Assembly: GCA_002900995.3 (NCBI GenBank)
Contig: CM035309.1
Span: 4,036,389 to 4,100,388 of the forward strand
Direction of reading: 5' to 3'
Source of the DNA: Ganoderma boninense
Taxonomy: Eukaryota > Basidiomycota > Agaricomycetes > Polyporales > Polyporaceae
DNA length: 64,000 bases
Part shown: positions 45,217 to 57,770 of the stretch, one piece after another
How positions within the stretch are numbered: position 1 is the first letter of the stretch
Layout of the letters: each line of letters begins with the position of its first letter
The notes under the pieces: model-generated
What the model saw: the letters and a program-made list of their open reading frames with translations, nothing else
Told to the model about the DNA's origin: nothing
The model's database searches: none
Position numbers and translations under genes: made by a program

Positions 45217-48068
45217 CTACTCCTCCTCGAACTTGACTAGCCTCCGCTTCCGCGGCGGCGTCCCCGCCTCTGCGTTCTCCACCCGCCGCTTGCCCGAACT
45301 AGGCGCCTCAGCCGCGTCGACGTTCTCCTTCCCGGACCCATCGTCGTTCGGGTCTGGGGTGGGCGTAGCCTTACGCCGAGAGCGGCTGGACTTGGATTTC
45401 GACTGTGCCCCGCGCCGCCGTTTCTTGGAGGACTGGTTGAACGGGCGGTTGTTCTTGACTGCCCACTCGATCTCGATGATCCTAGGCGGCGAGGACGAGC
45501 GAATGAGCGCAAGTGATGAGATGCAAGGCTAGGACAAGGTAACGAGAACGCTGACCTCTCCCGCAGTTTGACGTTGTCGGGGACGTACGACTCGGCTTTG
45601 CGATACAGGTCAAGCGCAACCTCCAGGTTGTTCCTAGAGCAGCGGAATGTCAGTGCGGGGCGGAAGCAGGAGACGAGCATAGGGCGCGCTCGGCCGCGCG
45701 AGGACCAAAGCGAAAGGAAAGAAATTGAGACGCACTTCTGCGACTGCGACCGAGCAAGCGCGACGTACGCGCGCCCGGTCTTCTTCCGGGAGATCGGCGA
45801 GAGGACGTCGGCGAGGTGGATCGCCGCGTTGGCCGCCTTGTTCGCGCGCTCGCTATCGAACGGAGCCCGAGTTGCCAGACACGGACAGGTACAGGTCAGC
45901 GGGTGACGGGCCGACGGGCCAAAGTGAGGGAGAGGGCGCACAATCTGGCCTCGAGCTCGTCGAGGCGCCGCTTGAGCTCGTCCTCGGACGTGTGTCCTTT
46001 GGACTTGAGGAGCGGGGTGAGCAGTCCCGAGGGAAGCGACTCGAGCTGCGAGTCGTCTCCCTCTCCGTCGGTGGGTGGACGAGACGCGGATGCGGATGCG
46101 GAGGAGGCGACGGACGATGAGGACGTGGACGTGGAGGCGGACGTGGAGGCAAGAGCTGCTGCTGCAGCGGCGCGCTCCTCGTCCTCGCGCCGTTGGCGCT
46201 CTCGCTCCTCTTGAAGACGGCGAGCGACTTCGAGCTCGACGGCCTTCGCGATCTGTATACGCGCGAAAACGTGAGTGAATTTCATACTCAATGGCTCAAG
46301 ATAACATACACGGGCGTTGATCTCTTCCTCCGTGAGATGGAGGGAGACAGCGGAAGGCTTGTCCTCGACTTTCACGTGTTCAGGCAGTGGTGCAAGAGGG
46401 AGCGCACTACGATCACCAAACACAGCGGATGGTCTGGGAACCCGTGAGGGTCGCGGACCAGGAAGGCGAGAAGGCCCGGCAGAAGGGGCCGCTGCTGGTT
46501 GAGGTGGAGGAATAGATTGGTTCAACGGCGGTTGTGCTGGAGGGAGCTGAAGGGGCTTAGACGCTGCGACAGTTACGTGCTGGTTGACTACCGGTTTGTT
46601 CTGGATGTTTTTCGTCCTCACTGCGAAGCTATCGAAGAACAAGGGTCAGTGCGCCTGCGATAAATGCATAACGAAGAACGACACTAACTTCAGTGTGTTG
46701 AGGGTATCCTGTCGGAACTTCGTTCCCGGGGCAAGGTTGCAAATGAGAAGACCGACTGAGCTGCCTCCGAGAGCATCTTGAAGGATTCTGGTGAGTTTCG
46801 AGTTGCGATAAGGAATTCGACTCTGATGAATGAGGCTATGTGAATGAGGAGCAAACGGGATTAAAATACTAGCACGCACGGCGCCTTGATTGAGGGCATG
46901 CACAACTTGCCCAAGGACACTGAGCGACTTGTTGATGGCGGAAGACTCGGCCATACGGGTCGAGTCGTTGCCAGTAAGCTATGAAAAGGTGAGTATGACG
47001 GTTGAGGGCAGGACCGAAGAGATGAGACCTTGTTGTTCTCGGAGCCGGCCAGATCGACGAGGTTGAGTTTGCCCGATAGAGCTGGACAATACGGTCAGAT
47101 AATGACGTCGCACTGGAGGAAGGGACGATACTGACTCAAGTTCTGCTCGGAATCGACGACGGTGACATGAATGGCGAGGATAGCGTGGGAACGAGAAGAG
47201 ACGGAGTTGAGGTTTGTTGAGCTGACGGACCGCTGCTTGTTGGCACGGCTGAGAGGGGAGAGTAAGTAGGAGGAAGGTAGGAAAGGCTAGGGAACTTACC
47301 CGAAGATCTTGTTGAAGTCCTGGAAGGTATCGAGCGAAACGGTGGAGAGGTTTGCGACGAAGACCTGGCCTGACTCATTCTCGCGCACGGGGAGTTTGAC
47401 AGCCTGATGAAGGGATGAAGAGAGTGTGGGTTGGGGCAACAGAGGGACGACGTACCGTTTCCCTATCGACTAGGAGGTCATATACTTCGTCCTTGTAGAT
47501 CTCCATGTATGAGGTGGCGATAGATGTTTGGAAGCCTGTAGCGACTGCTCTCCGGAATATCTCCTGCAAGAGGATTGAGAGCGAGCAGGGTGTGGGGAAG
47601 AGATGGGGCTAACCTCGACCGCTCGGGGAATGACGCCTGGAGTCTGAGATGTGCCCTGCATGGTATGGGTCTTGCCAGAAGAGGTTACCCCATAGGCGAA
47701 GACGGTTGTGGTCTGGGTTGGAGGTAGGTAAGAGGGCAGTTGGCAAGGATTAGAGGGAACATACGACGCCAGAGAAGACTAGATCCAAGAGAGGCTTGAC
47801 ATCACGGTCAAATATCTGATCCTGAGTAGATGACTGGTCATAGCAAGACGAGAAGCTGGGGAGAAAGAGTGGAGAGTGAGAGAGGGCGGACTCGGGGGGA
47901 AGTTTGTGAGACTGACGGGTATTTGAAGGTCTGGGAGGGATCTCTGGGGTTGTCGACTGCGATGGCAGAGCCGGAGTCGGAGTGGATGACGCGGATGGCG
48001 TTGTCGTGGGGCTCGCCTGGAATGGCGGGACGGAGGCGAGCGGCGATCTTGACTCTGGAGTAGGACAT
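45217..48068 (-). CDS. Kinesin with N-terminal motor domain
   Basis: Fourteen exons: 47917-48068, 47765-47855, 47614-47712, 47456-47563, 47300-47403, 47136-47248, 47029-47081, 46880-46978, 46689-46822, 46310-46628, 45942-46252, 45736-45852, 45556-45633 and 45217-45481. They sum to 2043 nt, 680 aa. Motor marks: MSYSRVKIAARLRP, P-loop AYGVTSSGKTHTMQG (about 86-100), switch I NSVSSRSH, switch II LNLVDLAGSENNK, MAESSAINKSLSVLGQVVHA, and IPYRNSKLTRILQDALGG. A Pro-rich linker and a helical EEERERQRREDEERA segment follow. The end has RAYVALARSQSQK, ALDLYRKAESYVPDNVKLRE and a basic KKRRRGAQSKSKSSRSRRK run that may be a nuclear signal. N-terminal motors usually move to microtubule plus ends. Basic tail and size suggest a mitotic, chromatin-linked kinesin, but the class is not settled. 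Confidence 0.92.
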
Positions 48069-49083
48069 TGGGGACAGAAGGAGCGACGATAGAGAGTGGA
48101 CGTAGAACGAATGTGGCCGCCTGCCGCTGGGGCGAGGGGACGATGGAGGAGGCGGGTGTCGAGAAACGTCCTGAGCGAGGAGAAAGAGGCGAGAACAGCG
48201 GGGGCGAGAGCGCGGGCGTCGTGGAGGACGAGGGCGGGGACGGGTTGTGCCGCTGCTGGCGACTTGACCGAGGCTCGAGTCGGAGCGTCGCGCAGATTCA
48301 ACCGCGTCCCTCCATCACGTGGTCGCGCCCCAGATTCTCACGCCGCGCTTCCCCTCGCGTCCTCCGCGACCCGTCCGCGACTGCCGCGAGAGCGTATCGC
48401 GAGTGCCTGGCGAGGACTGAAAGTGGCTACCGCCTCCTGCTCGTTTCGTCGAGGCGTACTCCAAGGAGTCTATCTAAGTAGTGGCTAAGAGGACTGTGTG
48501 CGCCTCGAAACCATGCCTGTCAATTCAAAATTGGCTGGCTCCGGTCTCGAGGGTGGTGCGCTCCTGCTGAGTCCTCCGCCTCTCAGCGCGAGATGTGTTC
48601 ACGCAAGCTTCTGTTGTCGACGTCTCTGAAGTCAATGCTCTTTGAACGCTTTGTGATGCTCCGCCGGCTTTCCCATGACGATCACTGCGGACATGGCAAG
48701 CTTCTCTGCACCACTTTCAAGGTGCCCGAACAAGAACTTGAGCAAGGATAAAGCTGTTTAAAAGATGACCTTGTACCCAGCTTCGTCCGCATGGGCCTGA
48801 GGCGGTCACGATTGTGGGGGTTGTTGTTGTGTTGTTGGGTAAAGGATGTCTGAGCGGGCGGGTGTTGTTGGAAAAGGACAGCCACCAGGGGGCCAAACAG
48901 GGCCAAACAGGCCATCAGTCAGATCGCCTGCCCTCGCCGCGCTCGCTTGCTTCAACACCGTCCACGACGTCCCAGACGACGACCACGACCCCATTCACGT
49001 CCTCCACATCTCTTCCCCCTCTAATCTAATCCCACTCATCTCTCCCCGCCCTCGTCCTCGCCTCGTCCACGCCCCCAGCCACC
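48069..49083. other. Divergent promoter region between kinesin and MUB1-type gene
   Basis: 1.0 kb between two genes that read away from each other. The 70 bp before the + strand ATG are pyrimidine-rich, as in many basidiomycete leaders. No other element recognised. Confidence 0.5.
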
Positions 49084-52000
49084 ATGCGGGAGTCCAACTT
49101 TGCGTTTCCGGCGCAGAACAGGGCCTGTGTCTGCATCTCCTCGCAGCTCTATGACAGACGAGGTACGTCCATTCCGCCCCCATCCTTCGCAGACTCTCCA
49201 GACTCGAGCACACCGTGCACAGCGCTCGACACCAACTCCTCGCTACCCCTGTTCAACTCGCTCACCCACCTCGTCTATCTCACCTCCACATCTCCCCGCA
49301 TCCGCGAGATTATGACCATGGATGGCGGCCTCGAGCGTCTCGTCCGCATCCTCCACGACTTTTGCATCTCCCCCCGCCACAAGAAAACCCCGCCATCTTC
49401 TACGGCCTCGCTCCCCCCGGTTCCCACCCAAACAAGCCCGTCCCCACCCTTCTCCCAAAGTCGTACGACAAGCACGCAGCCTACCGCTTCTCTCTGGCTT
49501 TCCAGTGCATCGTCAACATCGGCGTCCGCGGCAGCGAGCCCATCAGGAGTCGCGTCGTTCAGGCTGGAACCTTGGAGGTCGTCGGCTGCATCCTCGAGGC
49601 CTGGCTCGCTAGCAAGGGTTTCCCCGTCGGTCCTAGCGTCGCCCCAAACGGTATGCCCAGGGAGACTCGCGAGCAGCGCGCAGCTCGCAGGCAGGCTGCG
49701 ATGGCACAGAGACAACGAGACCAAGCAGTGGCGATAGCTCGGGCCTTGGAACGCCAGATCGCTCAACAACCTACCATCAGGTCATCCCCCCGCGACGTTT
49801 CCTTCCCAAGCAGCGCAGATACGTCTAGAGAGGTGCGCTTTTTCTTTTCTTATCTCCATATTTTCCCATCTTCTCTGTTGTCTCTTGTAATGGTGCGCCG
49901 TTTCAACTGCAGAGCCTTCATCCCTGGTGGTGGAGTGGCTTACCGTGGCTCCTTGTGGCGCTCGGACGTTTAGGGTCGCTGCATCAGTCCTCGCATTGAG
50001 CCCGTTTAGCATGAATTTGAGCATTCCTCAATCCCCGCTACGAGTGACTAACGTCACCCCTCCACCAGGAACCCATGCAAACCGATCAGGCAACCCCCAG
50101 CGCTTCGCGTGCACAGGATACAGACACCTCTGCAGAAACCTCCACAAACGCGACTCCCAACGGCTCCAACACCCCAACGGGCTCGGTCGTAGTGCCAGGA
50201 CGTGACCGCAGTGGCACAATCCTCGCGCGCCCTGTCTGGGACCAACCTGCGACTACCACGCGCCGAGCGCATCGATCTCGACTCAACGTACCCAACCCCT
50301 CGGCCGGTCCGTCGACCTCGACATCCGCTGCCAACTCTAGACCGGAGACGGAGACCGAGGATGACGGCGACGTCGACATGGACACCAGTCGGGATGGTGA
50401 TGCCCCGTCGCCCTCACCCGAGCGGCAGCACAGCGAGAATGGCACCATCCGCGCAACTCACTCCCGTCGCGCCGTCGGCATCGTATCAGATATCGGTGCC
50501 CCCGCTGCTCCCGGAACTACGGGGATCGACTTGCCATCAGACGCGCACATCATCATCAACGACGAGGGAGTCGTGCCAGGCGTCGGAGTTGAGGACGGCA
50601 TCGTGTCCCTCGAGACCAACGATGACTTCGCAATGGGTGCGCCTCCTGGAGCTCCTGGAGCACTGGATGGCCCTCCGGCTCGAGCTGCTGACGGTCTCAC
50701 GGGCGCAGGCGAACGAACACCTCGGGCTGGAACTGCTAACCTTCCCATGACGGCTGCGCGCCAGGTACCGGGTACGTTCCTCGCTCCCGCTGCTGTTGAG
50801 GATGAGCGTGGGCGGCCCATGGAGACAGCCGCAAGACAGAACACGGTCCGGCCGACGAACACCACGACGACGACAACTGGCGGCAACGGCCACCATCACC
50901 ACCATCACCATCGCGAAGTCGAGTCTGGGCCTTATAGAGACGAAGACGTCCTTCTCAGCCTTCAACTCCTTGCCTACCTCAGCAAATACCCGCACTGCCG
51001 ACAGGCGTTCTACAAACCGCGCACAAGCTTCCACCCAGCCACCGCGCAGCTCTCCAACGACGGCCGCTTTGGGTCCGCTTCCGGTCCGGGCAGCTCAGCG
51101 TCCTCGTCATCCAGCAGGGCGACTGCCGGTTCTTCGACATCCGCTTCGAGCACGACACCCGCGAAGGACGTCAATCCTTTCGTGAAAGCGTTCAATTCCG
51201 CGACCGGGCGAGGGAAGGAGAAGGAGCGGGCTTCCGCGGCTACGGCCGCTTCCGCTGCAGGATCTAGTTCGTCTGCGGGACCGTCAGGGTCGGGAGCCGC
51301 TGCCGCAGCGAGCAACAACGCTCCGACGCCGCGCATGACCAACGTGTTCGCGCTCGTCGAGCGGTTCACATACCGACACAGCTCGTCCGAGCTCGAGTCG
51401 CACAACCCCCCGCCTAGCCTGCCACCGGAGATCCAGTACTGGGCGGGGGTTATCATGCGGAATGCTTGCCGGAAGGACGATAGCCGCGGCGGAATCCGGC
51501 AGTGCGCCAACAGTGAGTACCATCCTTTTACGCGTCTTTCGAGAATCGGTATGCTGACGATGCCGGTGCGAAGTGCTTTGCGGACGCTGGGAGTCGTTCC
51601 CGCGCGAATTCGCCAAGTGCAGGAGATGTCGGAAGGCCAAGTACTGTGGGAAGGAGTGCCAGAGTACGGCGTGGAGCGAGGGGCACCGGTTTTGGTGCAG
51701 CGCGAAGGACCCGGAGGAGGACGGCGACCACCACCATCATGGCCACAGTCATGGCATGGCGGTGAGCATTCGCGGACGGGAGGGGGCGGAGGCGCGGGCA
51801 ATGGTGGTGGGGGAGGGAGGTCCGGGTCTGGCGCTACAACAGCCGCCGCGACTGGAGATGGTGCGGCTGGTCAAGGGCGCACCGAGAGAAGAGAGGCGAG
51901 GGAGCGGGAGAGGCAGGCGCGGGCTCTGGCTGCAGAGATGAGGTTGGCGCAGGAGCGGCAGCAGACGATTCGGGTGAGCGCCGCAACGTCCACCGCAGCA

Positions 52001-52465
52001 ACCGTGACCGCGACGCAGGCGACGGCCGACGCTGGAACGTCAAGAGCAACGCAAGCGACGGGCGCGGGCGCAGGTCGGACACCGCTGCCCGTTCTTGCGG
52101 CCGCGCTCGCTGATGGGACGTGGACGTACCGAGGGGCCAACGCCGGTCCTCCGCAGTGGCTGAGCGACGCTGCGAACGGGCAAGGCGGAGACCGGAGTCA
52201 GAGGGTCGCGAACCTGCTCCGCCAGGAGCCGGACGTTGCTCGTCGGCACCTCGCGCGCGAGCTGATGACTTCGCGGGCGTTCGAGCGGGAGGCCAGCGGG
52301 ACGGGGCGGGATAACCGCGAGCGGACGGCGACGTTCCCAGGACATCCGCCTGGCTCGACGAGCGTGGCGATGGACGTGGAAATGTCCGGGGTGTCGCCAG
52401 TTGGGCGGGCGGTGTCGCAGCCGGTAGGGACGGAAGACGAAGACGTGGACATGGCGTTGGATTGA
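49084..52465 (+). CDS. MUB1: MUB1/SamB-type MYND zinc-finger protein, one frame break
   Basis: Exons 49084-49162, 49223-49832, 50069-51512, 51574-51761 and about 51887-52465; about 966 aa. N-terminal armadillo-like part: MRESNFAFPAQNRACVCISS, LPLFNSLTHLVYLTSTSPRI, GGLERLVRILHDFCISP. At about 49370 a run of six C is one base short, and the frame resumes PPQENPAIFYGLAPP, KHAAYRFSLAFQCIVNIGVR. A long low-complexity middle follows. The MYND finger is ANMLCGRWESFPREFAKCRR, CRKAKYCGKECQSTAWSEGH, RFWCS. The C-terminal half is again low complexity. In yeast MUB1 works with the E3 ligase UBR2 to degrade the proteasome regulator RPN4. In Aspergillus the homologue affects development. The last intron's acceptor is uncertain (an alternative uses AACAG at about 51842). 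Confidence 0.85.
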
Positions 52466-53119
52466 GATTCAGAAAAGGCGATGCGATTGTGTGCGTACCC
52501 TCACACTCCTTTCGGCTTGTTTTTGCCTCCTTTTGTTTAATATTTGCGTCTACGCTGGACATTGACCCATTCCTGGATCTACTTCGTTCTCCTGCCCACA
52601 ACATCGCCGCACACTCTCGCGCCTACCCAGTCCGTCCTGGTTCACGTATGTTACCCTAATAGAAGTCCATCCGTGCAAGACCGCGCCGCTACCCAACCCA
52701 TCCCATTCAATTGTGTCCATAGTTTATCGTGCTCACCGACCGTCGATGCATACCTTTACGAACGACGACTACCTACTCGAGTCCGTTTCTCGATCTTGTC
52801 GCTAGTCCGCTCTCCGTGCTCGTCAATCCCCGCAATGTAGTCTACGCTAGCAACACACATTCTATACCACGTATCCAGTAATTCATACACTCGGCATACC
52901 ATCCACCGCTGTAGCTGCGAAGCGACGGCCGAAGCGTGAAGCGGACAAGCGGGATTCGAGACCCTTCGTCGGGTTTGTTTGGCGGGCGCCTACGCAAATA
53001 CGCTGGCACAAAATTCGGAAAGCTGGGCACCGGGCGCTTCAGGTACTTGACCCGCTTCCGCTGCGTACTCTCATCTCCCCTTCCTCCTCCGAGTTTCCTT
53101 CTGTCTCTCTCTCGCACAA
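52466..53119. other. Intergenic; leader of HSP10
   Basis: Downstream flank of the MYND gene and promoter of HSP10. The last 60 bp before the ATG are CT-rich. No clear heat-shock element (arrays of GAA/TTC) is visible. Confidence 0.45.
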
Positions 53120-53652
53120 ATGGTGAGCAGTCTCTGTATCTCGCGCTCTCACAACGCCTGCTGATGCACGCACGCAACGACACAGGCTGCCCAGGCGACG
53201 TTCAAGTCCATCAAGTCCGTCATCCCTCTCTTCGACCGCGTCCTTGTCCAGCGGTTCAAGGCTGAGACGGTACGCCTCCCCGTTTACGTTCCTTGCTGTG
53301 GGCCATGCTGAGTGCTCGCGGTGCTAGAAAACCGCGAGCGGCATCTTCCTCCCGTCAACGTCGACGAACACCCCCCTCCCCGAGGCGACCGTCATCGCTG
53401 TCGGCCCTGGGGCGCCCAACAAGGACGGCAACGTCCTTCCGGTGAGCGTGAAGGCCGGCGACCGCGTGCTGCTTCCGGGCTGGGGCGGCAGCCCCATCAA
53501 GGTCGGCGAGGAGGTGAGCTGGCATTCGTTTGCCTTTACCTTCGTGTCGTGTCGTGTCGTGTCCCGCGCTGGCTGCTGACGTGCGACCTTCGCACACGCA
53601 GGAGTACTTCCTCTTCCGCGACTCGGAGATCCTCGCGAAGATCCAGGAGTAG
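53120..53652 (+). CDS. HSP10: Mitochondrial 10-kDa chaperonin (HSP10/GroES/Cpn10)
   Basis: Exons 53120-53122, 53186-53269, 53328-53513 and 53602-53652 give 107 aa. The first exon is the ATG alone, and the donor GTGAGC follows immediately. GroES marks in order: SVIPLFDRVLVQRFKAETKT, ASGIFLPSTST, EATVIAVGPGAPNKDGNVLP, VSVKAGDRVLLPGWGG, VGEEEYFLFRDSEILAKIQE. The mobile loop (KTASGIFLP) that docks on HSP60 is present, with the IFLP hydrophobic tip. It forms the heptameric lid of mitochondrial HSP60 and helps fold imported proteins. As in other Cpn10 proteins the N-terminus is basic and uncleaved. Normal length for the family. Confidence 0.97.
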
Positions 53653-55115
53653 ACGCGTCCTCGCCGTTGCGATCCTCGGTTCGCCTCGAGTATAGACATG
53701 GAGAGAGTGGGAGTGGACGCACGGGTAGAGGGAGATGGGGGTCGGTGACGGGAGGATGCGGCGTTGGAAGGGGGCGGTATACGGTATACCGGCGCGCTGT
53801 CGCGTTCCACGACAGCACAACGCTCTAAAAGTTCGCTATCATTCGCATCCTACCGTCGAGCTAATCATCGTGTTTTGTCCTGCATCTGTGCTTTATACAC
53901 CCCCGCATTCCGTAATCATCCATCCCCACTCAACTTTAATTGCCATCCCTGCCTGTGCGTGCGCGGTGTGAACGCTCAATGCCGAAGCTCTGCGACTGGC
54001 GTCGTACGAATCTTGGTGTGTGGTGGTTGAGGATGTTGACGTTGCTAGCGAGGAGCGTTCGCGGTACGTCTTTCTTTCGTCACTGCGTTACTCGCCGTGT
54101 CGATACAGGCAAGACTCCTTGCGTGAAAGGAGACGCTGAATCCTGGCCAGTAGAGATCACAGCGAGAAGGGGTCGTGAGTTGATTCGCTGCGACGACGGT
54201 CTCGGTAGAAGGTCTTATTCGAACCAGGCGAGTTTGTTCGTACTAACTTGTCGATTCACTGACGTTTAGAGGCCGTCTCTCGAAGGGGTGGGACTTCTAC
54301 ATTGTCTGATAGATCGCATTTTGAGTGCGGCGCATCGAAGGCCCAGCTCCTCAGCGCGCCGTTAGTGGGCCAACGAAACAGAGCCAGTTGCAAGCTCATA
54401 CGCCGACGGTGCCCGCGAAGGCGTGAAAAGACCTCGTGAAACGCCTCTGTGAGTGGCTTGCATACCTTCTGACTAACGAACACGGCTGACCTCTGTTCTT
54501 GAGGGTCTCAGTTCTACCCGCGCAGACTCATGAGTTATACCGTATTTATCCTCGAGACCGCGCATGCTCTGTCCTGCAACTCCATTATCAGCCCCGCCAA
54601 CTGAACGCCCGCGCGAACTGTGGCACTCGCCCATGTGTCGACCAGAGTGAAGCAGGCCCGGACGACGAGCGCGACAGTGAATGCGACGATCCATTTTGCG
54701 TGAGGACAAGAAGGGCGACGAGCTCCTCTCCAGCGAGGACTACGAGTAGGGCGTTCCGCGCGGAGCGCGATTCGGGCTTCATCATTCTGGGTGGGTAAGC
54801 TCGTTTCAATTTCAATCCATTTGACTCGACAGGCCAAGCTACTTCAGCTTGATCTCGCACGCCCCATGCTCTCCAGAACTTGTCTTCACCGGTCGCGCCT
54901 CACCATCGCCCACTATTCCGGGGTCGCATGGTAGACATCTGCGAACTGAAGTCTGGTGTATTCCGGATGCGACGTTCTTGCCGCCGTCTTTGGGAGTTAC
55001 GCGCGCAGCTGACGGGCGCGCATATACGAACGTATTGCTGAGCCACTCGCGAATACGGCCCTTTATGCTGCCATCTCGCGTGAAGAGAGAGCCGCCACTT
55101 TAGCCCTACGACGCC
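53653..55115. other. 1.5-kb stretch, no gene supported
   Basis: 3' flank of HSP10 and unassigned sequence. No open frame carries a domain signature, and I see no repeat structure. Confidence 0.4.
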
Positions 55116-56018
55116 CATGAGAAGTCCCGAACGGGTGCGTACGTATGGCTCGTACTCCTATGCTGATCACATACTAATGGTTTTGTATCTCCAACACAGA
55201 CCGCCGTCAACGACCCTACATCACCACACCCTTCAAGCCTGAGGCATCCGCACGTCAACGCAAGATATCCGGAAATGTGGTACCCCACGGCTCGCCTACG
55301 TCTACCGTCTACTTTCAGAAGCTGTTCGTGCAGTCTGAGGGTGCCCCCAGCGCAGGGCTGAACGAGCTCAAGAACGGATGCCTCGTGGAAAACTTTCCCG
55401 CCGACTCGGAGTTCTCGCCTGAAAAGTTGAGAGATGTCCCCAAAGCCCTCGACTCCCAATTGTAAGTCCGTCTCCATCCTCGTGTCCGGCGTAGGCGCGT
55501 GCAGACTCACCACCTTCGACCCGTATTCTCAGGGAGTATTCAACGAAGCCGCCAAATTAGATCTCGCGATCTCCCTGCTCACCGCTTCCACGCACCTCGC
55601 CCGCGCGCGCATGCACGAGCGTGCCGTGCGCCTCGTCTGCGCGCTCTGGGACCTCACGTCCACCTCATGTGGACCCGCTCGACTCGCCCACCATGGCCGC
55701 GTACACGGTCGCGCTCCCGTGGCGACATTCCATCCAGGGCGTGCTCACTCGCGCATTCCACGAGCTCGCGTCAAGCAAGGCTTCGTGCGGACGGACAGGG
55801 AGTCGGTGCAGCAGCCTCTGAACGATGCGTACATGCTATCCAGGGCCAGCTTTGCCCTCGCGAAGATCTGGCGCGAGGCGTGAGTGGTCCATGGCGCCCG
55901 ACGTGAAGGAGGACGCCTCGGGAGGGTGGTGCGAGTCGTGCAAGGCGGAGCTCGGACGACGACGACGAAGTGCGCGGAGGTAGTGTGGAAAGCGCTGGGC
56001 AGTTTGTTCGGCTTGTAA
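55116..56018 (+). pseudogene. Decayed BTB-like gene (different subfamily)
   Basis: ATG at 55117 (MRSPER), a GTGCGT...ACACAG intron, then short open pieces in changing frames. One piece (about 55520-55620) reads FNEAAKLDLAISLLTASTHL, ARARMHERAVRLVCALW, which looks like the helical part after a BTB domain. Further on, YMLSRASFALAKIWREA, WCESCKAEL (C-x2-C) and, in another frame, KCAEVVWKALGSLFGL before TAA at 56016 resemble the C-terminal W..LP.LLG ending of the BTB proteins in this window. No single frame covers it. A real gene with introns I cannot resolve is possible. Confidence 0.4.
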
Positions 56019-56668
56019 CCATTGGCGAAAACCCCTGCGCGGGAAAGTTGTGAGTTCTAGAATGGACCGAGAAGGAGGGACAATACGCTTTGCACGAGTA
56101 CTATGACGACGCGTCCTTGCGCGAAGGGCTCTTTGTTCCCTACTTCATGTATATAGATCGCACCAGCGCGGCCTTGACTCTTCATCGGACCAAGCCGCCA
56201 CCATGGGCCCACAACACTCGCATCGGAGTCCTGAACACAGCGAAGACTCGGAAGGAGAATATGCTGTACGTTTAGTCTCATGAAGTCAGACTCGATCGTT
56301 TCTCAGCTTACTTCTGTAGACACCGGGAACTTGCCAACCTGCCGGACAGGAGGCAAACCCGAATCACCCTGAATCTGAACGCGTCGTGGAATGCACCAAA
56401 GACGAAGACTTTCGGTACTGGGACAGCAATGTTATCCTTCTTTTGCAGGGCACCGCATCAGGAAACACACATTTGCTCGATAGCAGTGCTGCCGTGCTAT
56501 ATAGTTCACTGAGAGCCCAGAGACGTGGTGGGAGCTCGAGAGACCGCGCTAGCACCCGATAGCGGCCCTAGCACCGAGCGCCCACCACGCCACACCGCGC
56601 GTACTTTCAGTTGGTCCTTGGCTCCCTCATCACAGCACTAGATAGTATGCACACAAAACAACAATGTA
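56019..56668. other. Intergenic, nothing recognised
   Basis: No domain-bearing frame. The AT content rises toward the transposase remnant. Confidence 0.4.
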
Positions 56669-57770
56669 TTATAATTTTTCCCTGTCGCGCATGTACTTGA
56701 AGAATATGAAGTCATGGTGCCGTAGGTATGGATTAACGTAGAATTGTTTACAGCGGTCCAAGACATTCTCAGAGGTCCATGTACGGTCTATACTCCTACC
56801 CCAGACCGGTATCAAGTGGCAACTACGGATTATTTGATTTAGATATACAATAGATACGCGACGACAATGGTTCTGACTTGAATGCGATACCTTAAACATA
56901 CCTGTGTCCGAGTCAGGCTCTGACCGAAATGGTGTGAACCACTCGACATATGCAACTGGCTCCCGGTACTCTGGTCCGTAGTGTTCAGGGATGCGAAAGA
57001 TCGCTCGAATACGAGCGACCCGAAGTCCTGCAGAAACGTTCACTGTCAGAATGCAAACGACAGCTTGGACTTCGAGACAAATGTTATGCTGTCCATGAAA
57101 AACCTACCTTCAAGTGGGTTACGTGAATCGGGCGACGGAGGAGACTCCCGGACTAGGACAGTGTCAAAGTGGGCCGGGGATGCCCGAATAAGTCCACGGG
57201 AAGGCTGCGCCGGGGCTGCACGAATGATGTCCTTGATGGGCGCGGAGGTCACTTGGTGGAGCGGTGGCAAGTACACATGCATTCGCTTGTACACGGCGAA
57301 GCGTGTATGTCGAGAGAGGCGCTGGGCAGGAACAGGGAGGGTGCGAGATGAGGACTTGAGACGAAGAAAGTCGACAAGGACACGGAGGAAGTCTGTGCAG
57401 CCGAACTGGTAGACAAGCTTGTCGACTGAGGTCCCGGGGAAGCCTGGAGTTTTCACGAGCACGTAAGGAGCCACCTTGTGTGGTTTTTCAACCATCGACA
57501 CGTCATCGTCATCTCCCTCCTCATTGGAGATGGGGGTGGTGGGAGTGCCGAGGGGTTCGGCCCATGCAAGATAGGAATGGAATCGACTCACAGCCTCCTG
57601 ACGGCGCAACCAGATGGTCATCTGTTTGATGTACTCCTTCTTGTTTGAGGCTGCGTAGCCACGCTTCGCATAGTCGATGTGCAACCGCTCGGTATTTTCG
57701 GTGTTGTACCCGTCCGTGGTGCCGACGTTGCGAATCGAGAGGGGATTTATAGGATGTAAAGTAGGGGGGG
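56669..57770 (-). mobile_element. Plavaka-type (CACTA superfamily) transposase, C-terminal remnant
   Basis: On - the segment opens with RNVGTTDGYNTENTERLHID, YAKRGYAASNKKEYIKQMTI, WLRRQEAVSRFHSYLAW, a typical stretch of Plavaka transposases of Agaricomycetes. After about 120 further residues and an intron-like break near 57050 it ends with VARIRAIFRIPEHYGPEYRE, PVAYVEWFTPFR, RSCHLIPVWGR and FYVNPYLRHHDFIFF. The catalytic N-terminal two thirds and zinc fingers are missing. Similarity starts abruptly at about 57770. I see no terminal inverted repeats, so it cannot move by itself. Confidence 0.75.

Noticed and set aside
50892..50912. His-rich codon run (CACCAT repeats) as a microsatellite or tag-like insertion
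   Set aside because: It lies in the disordered middle of the MYND protein, which has other homopolymeric runs (Ala, Ser, Gly). Normal for such a region.
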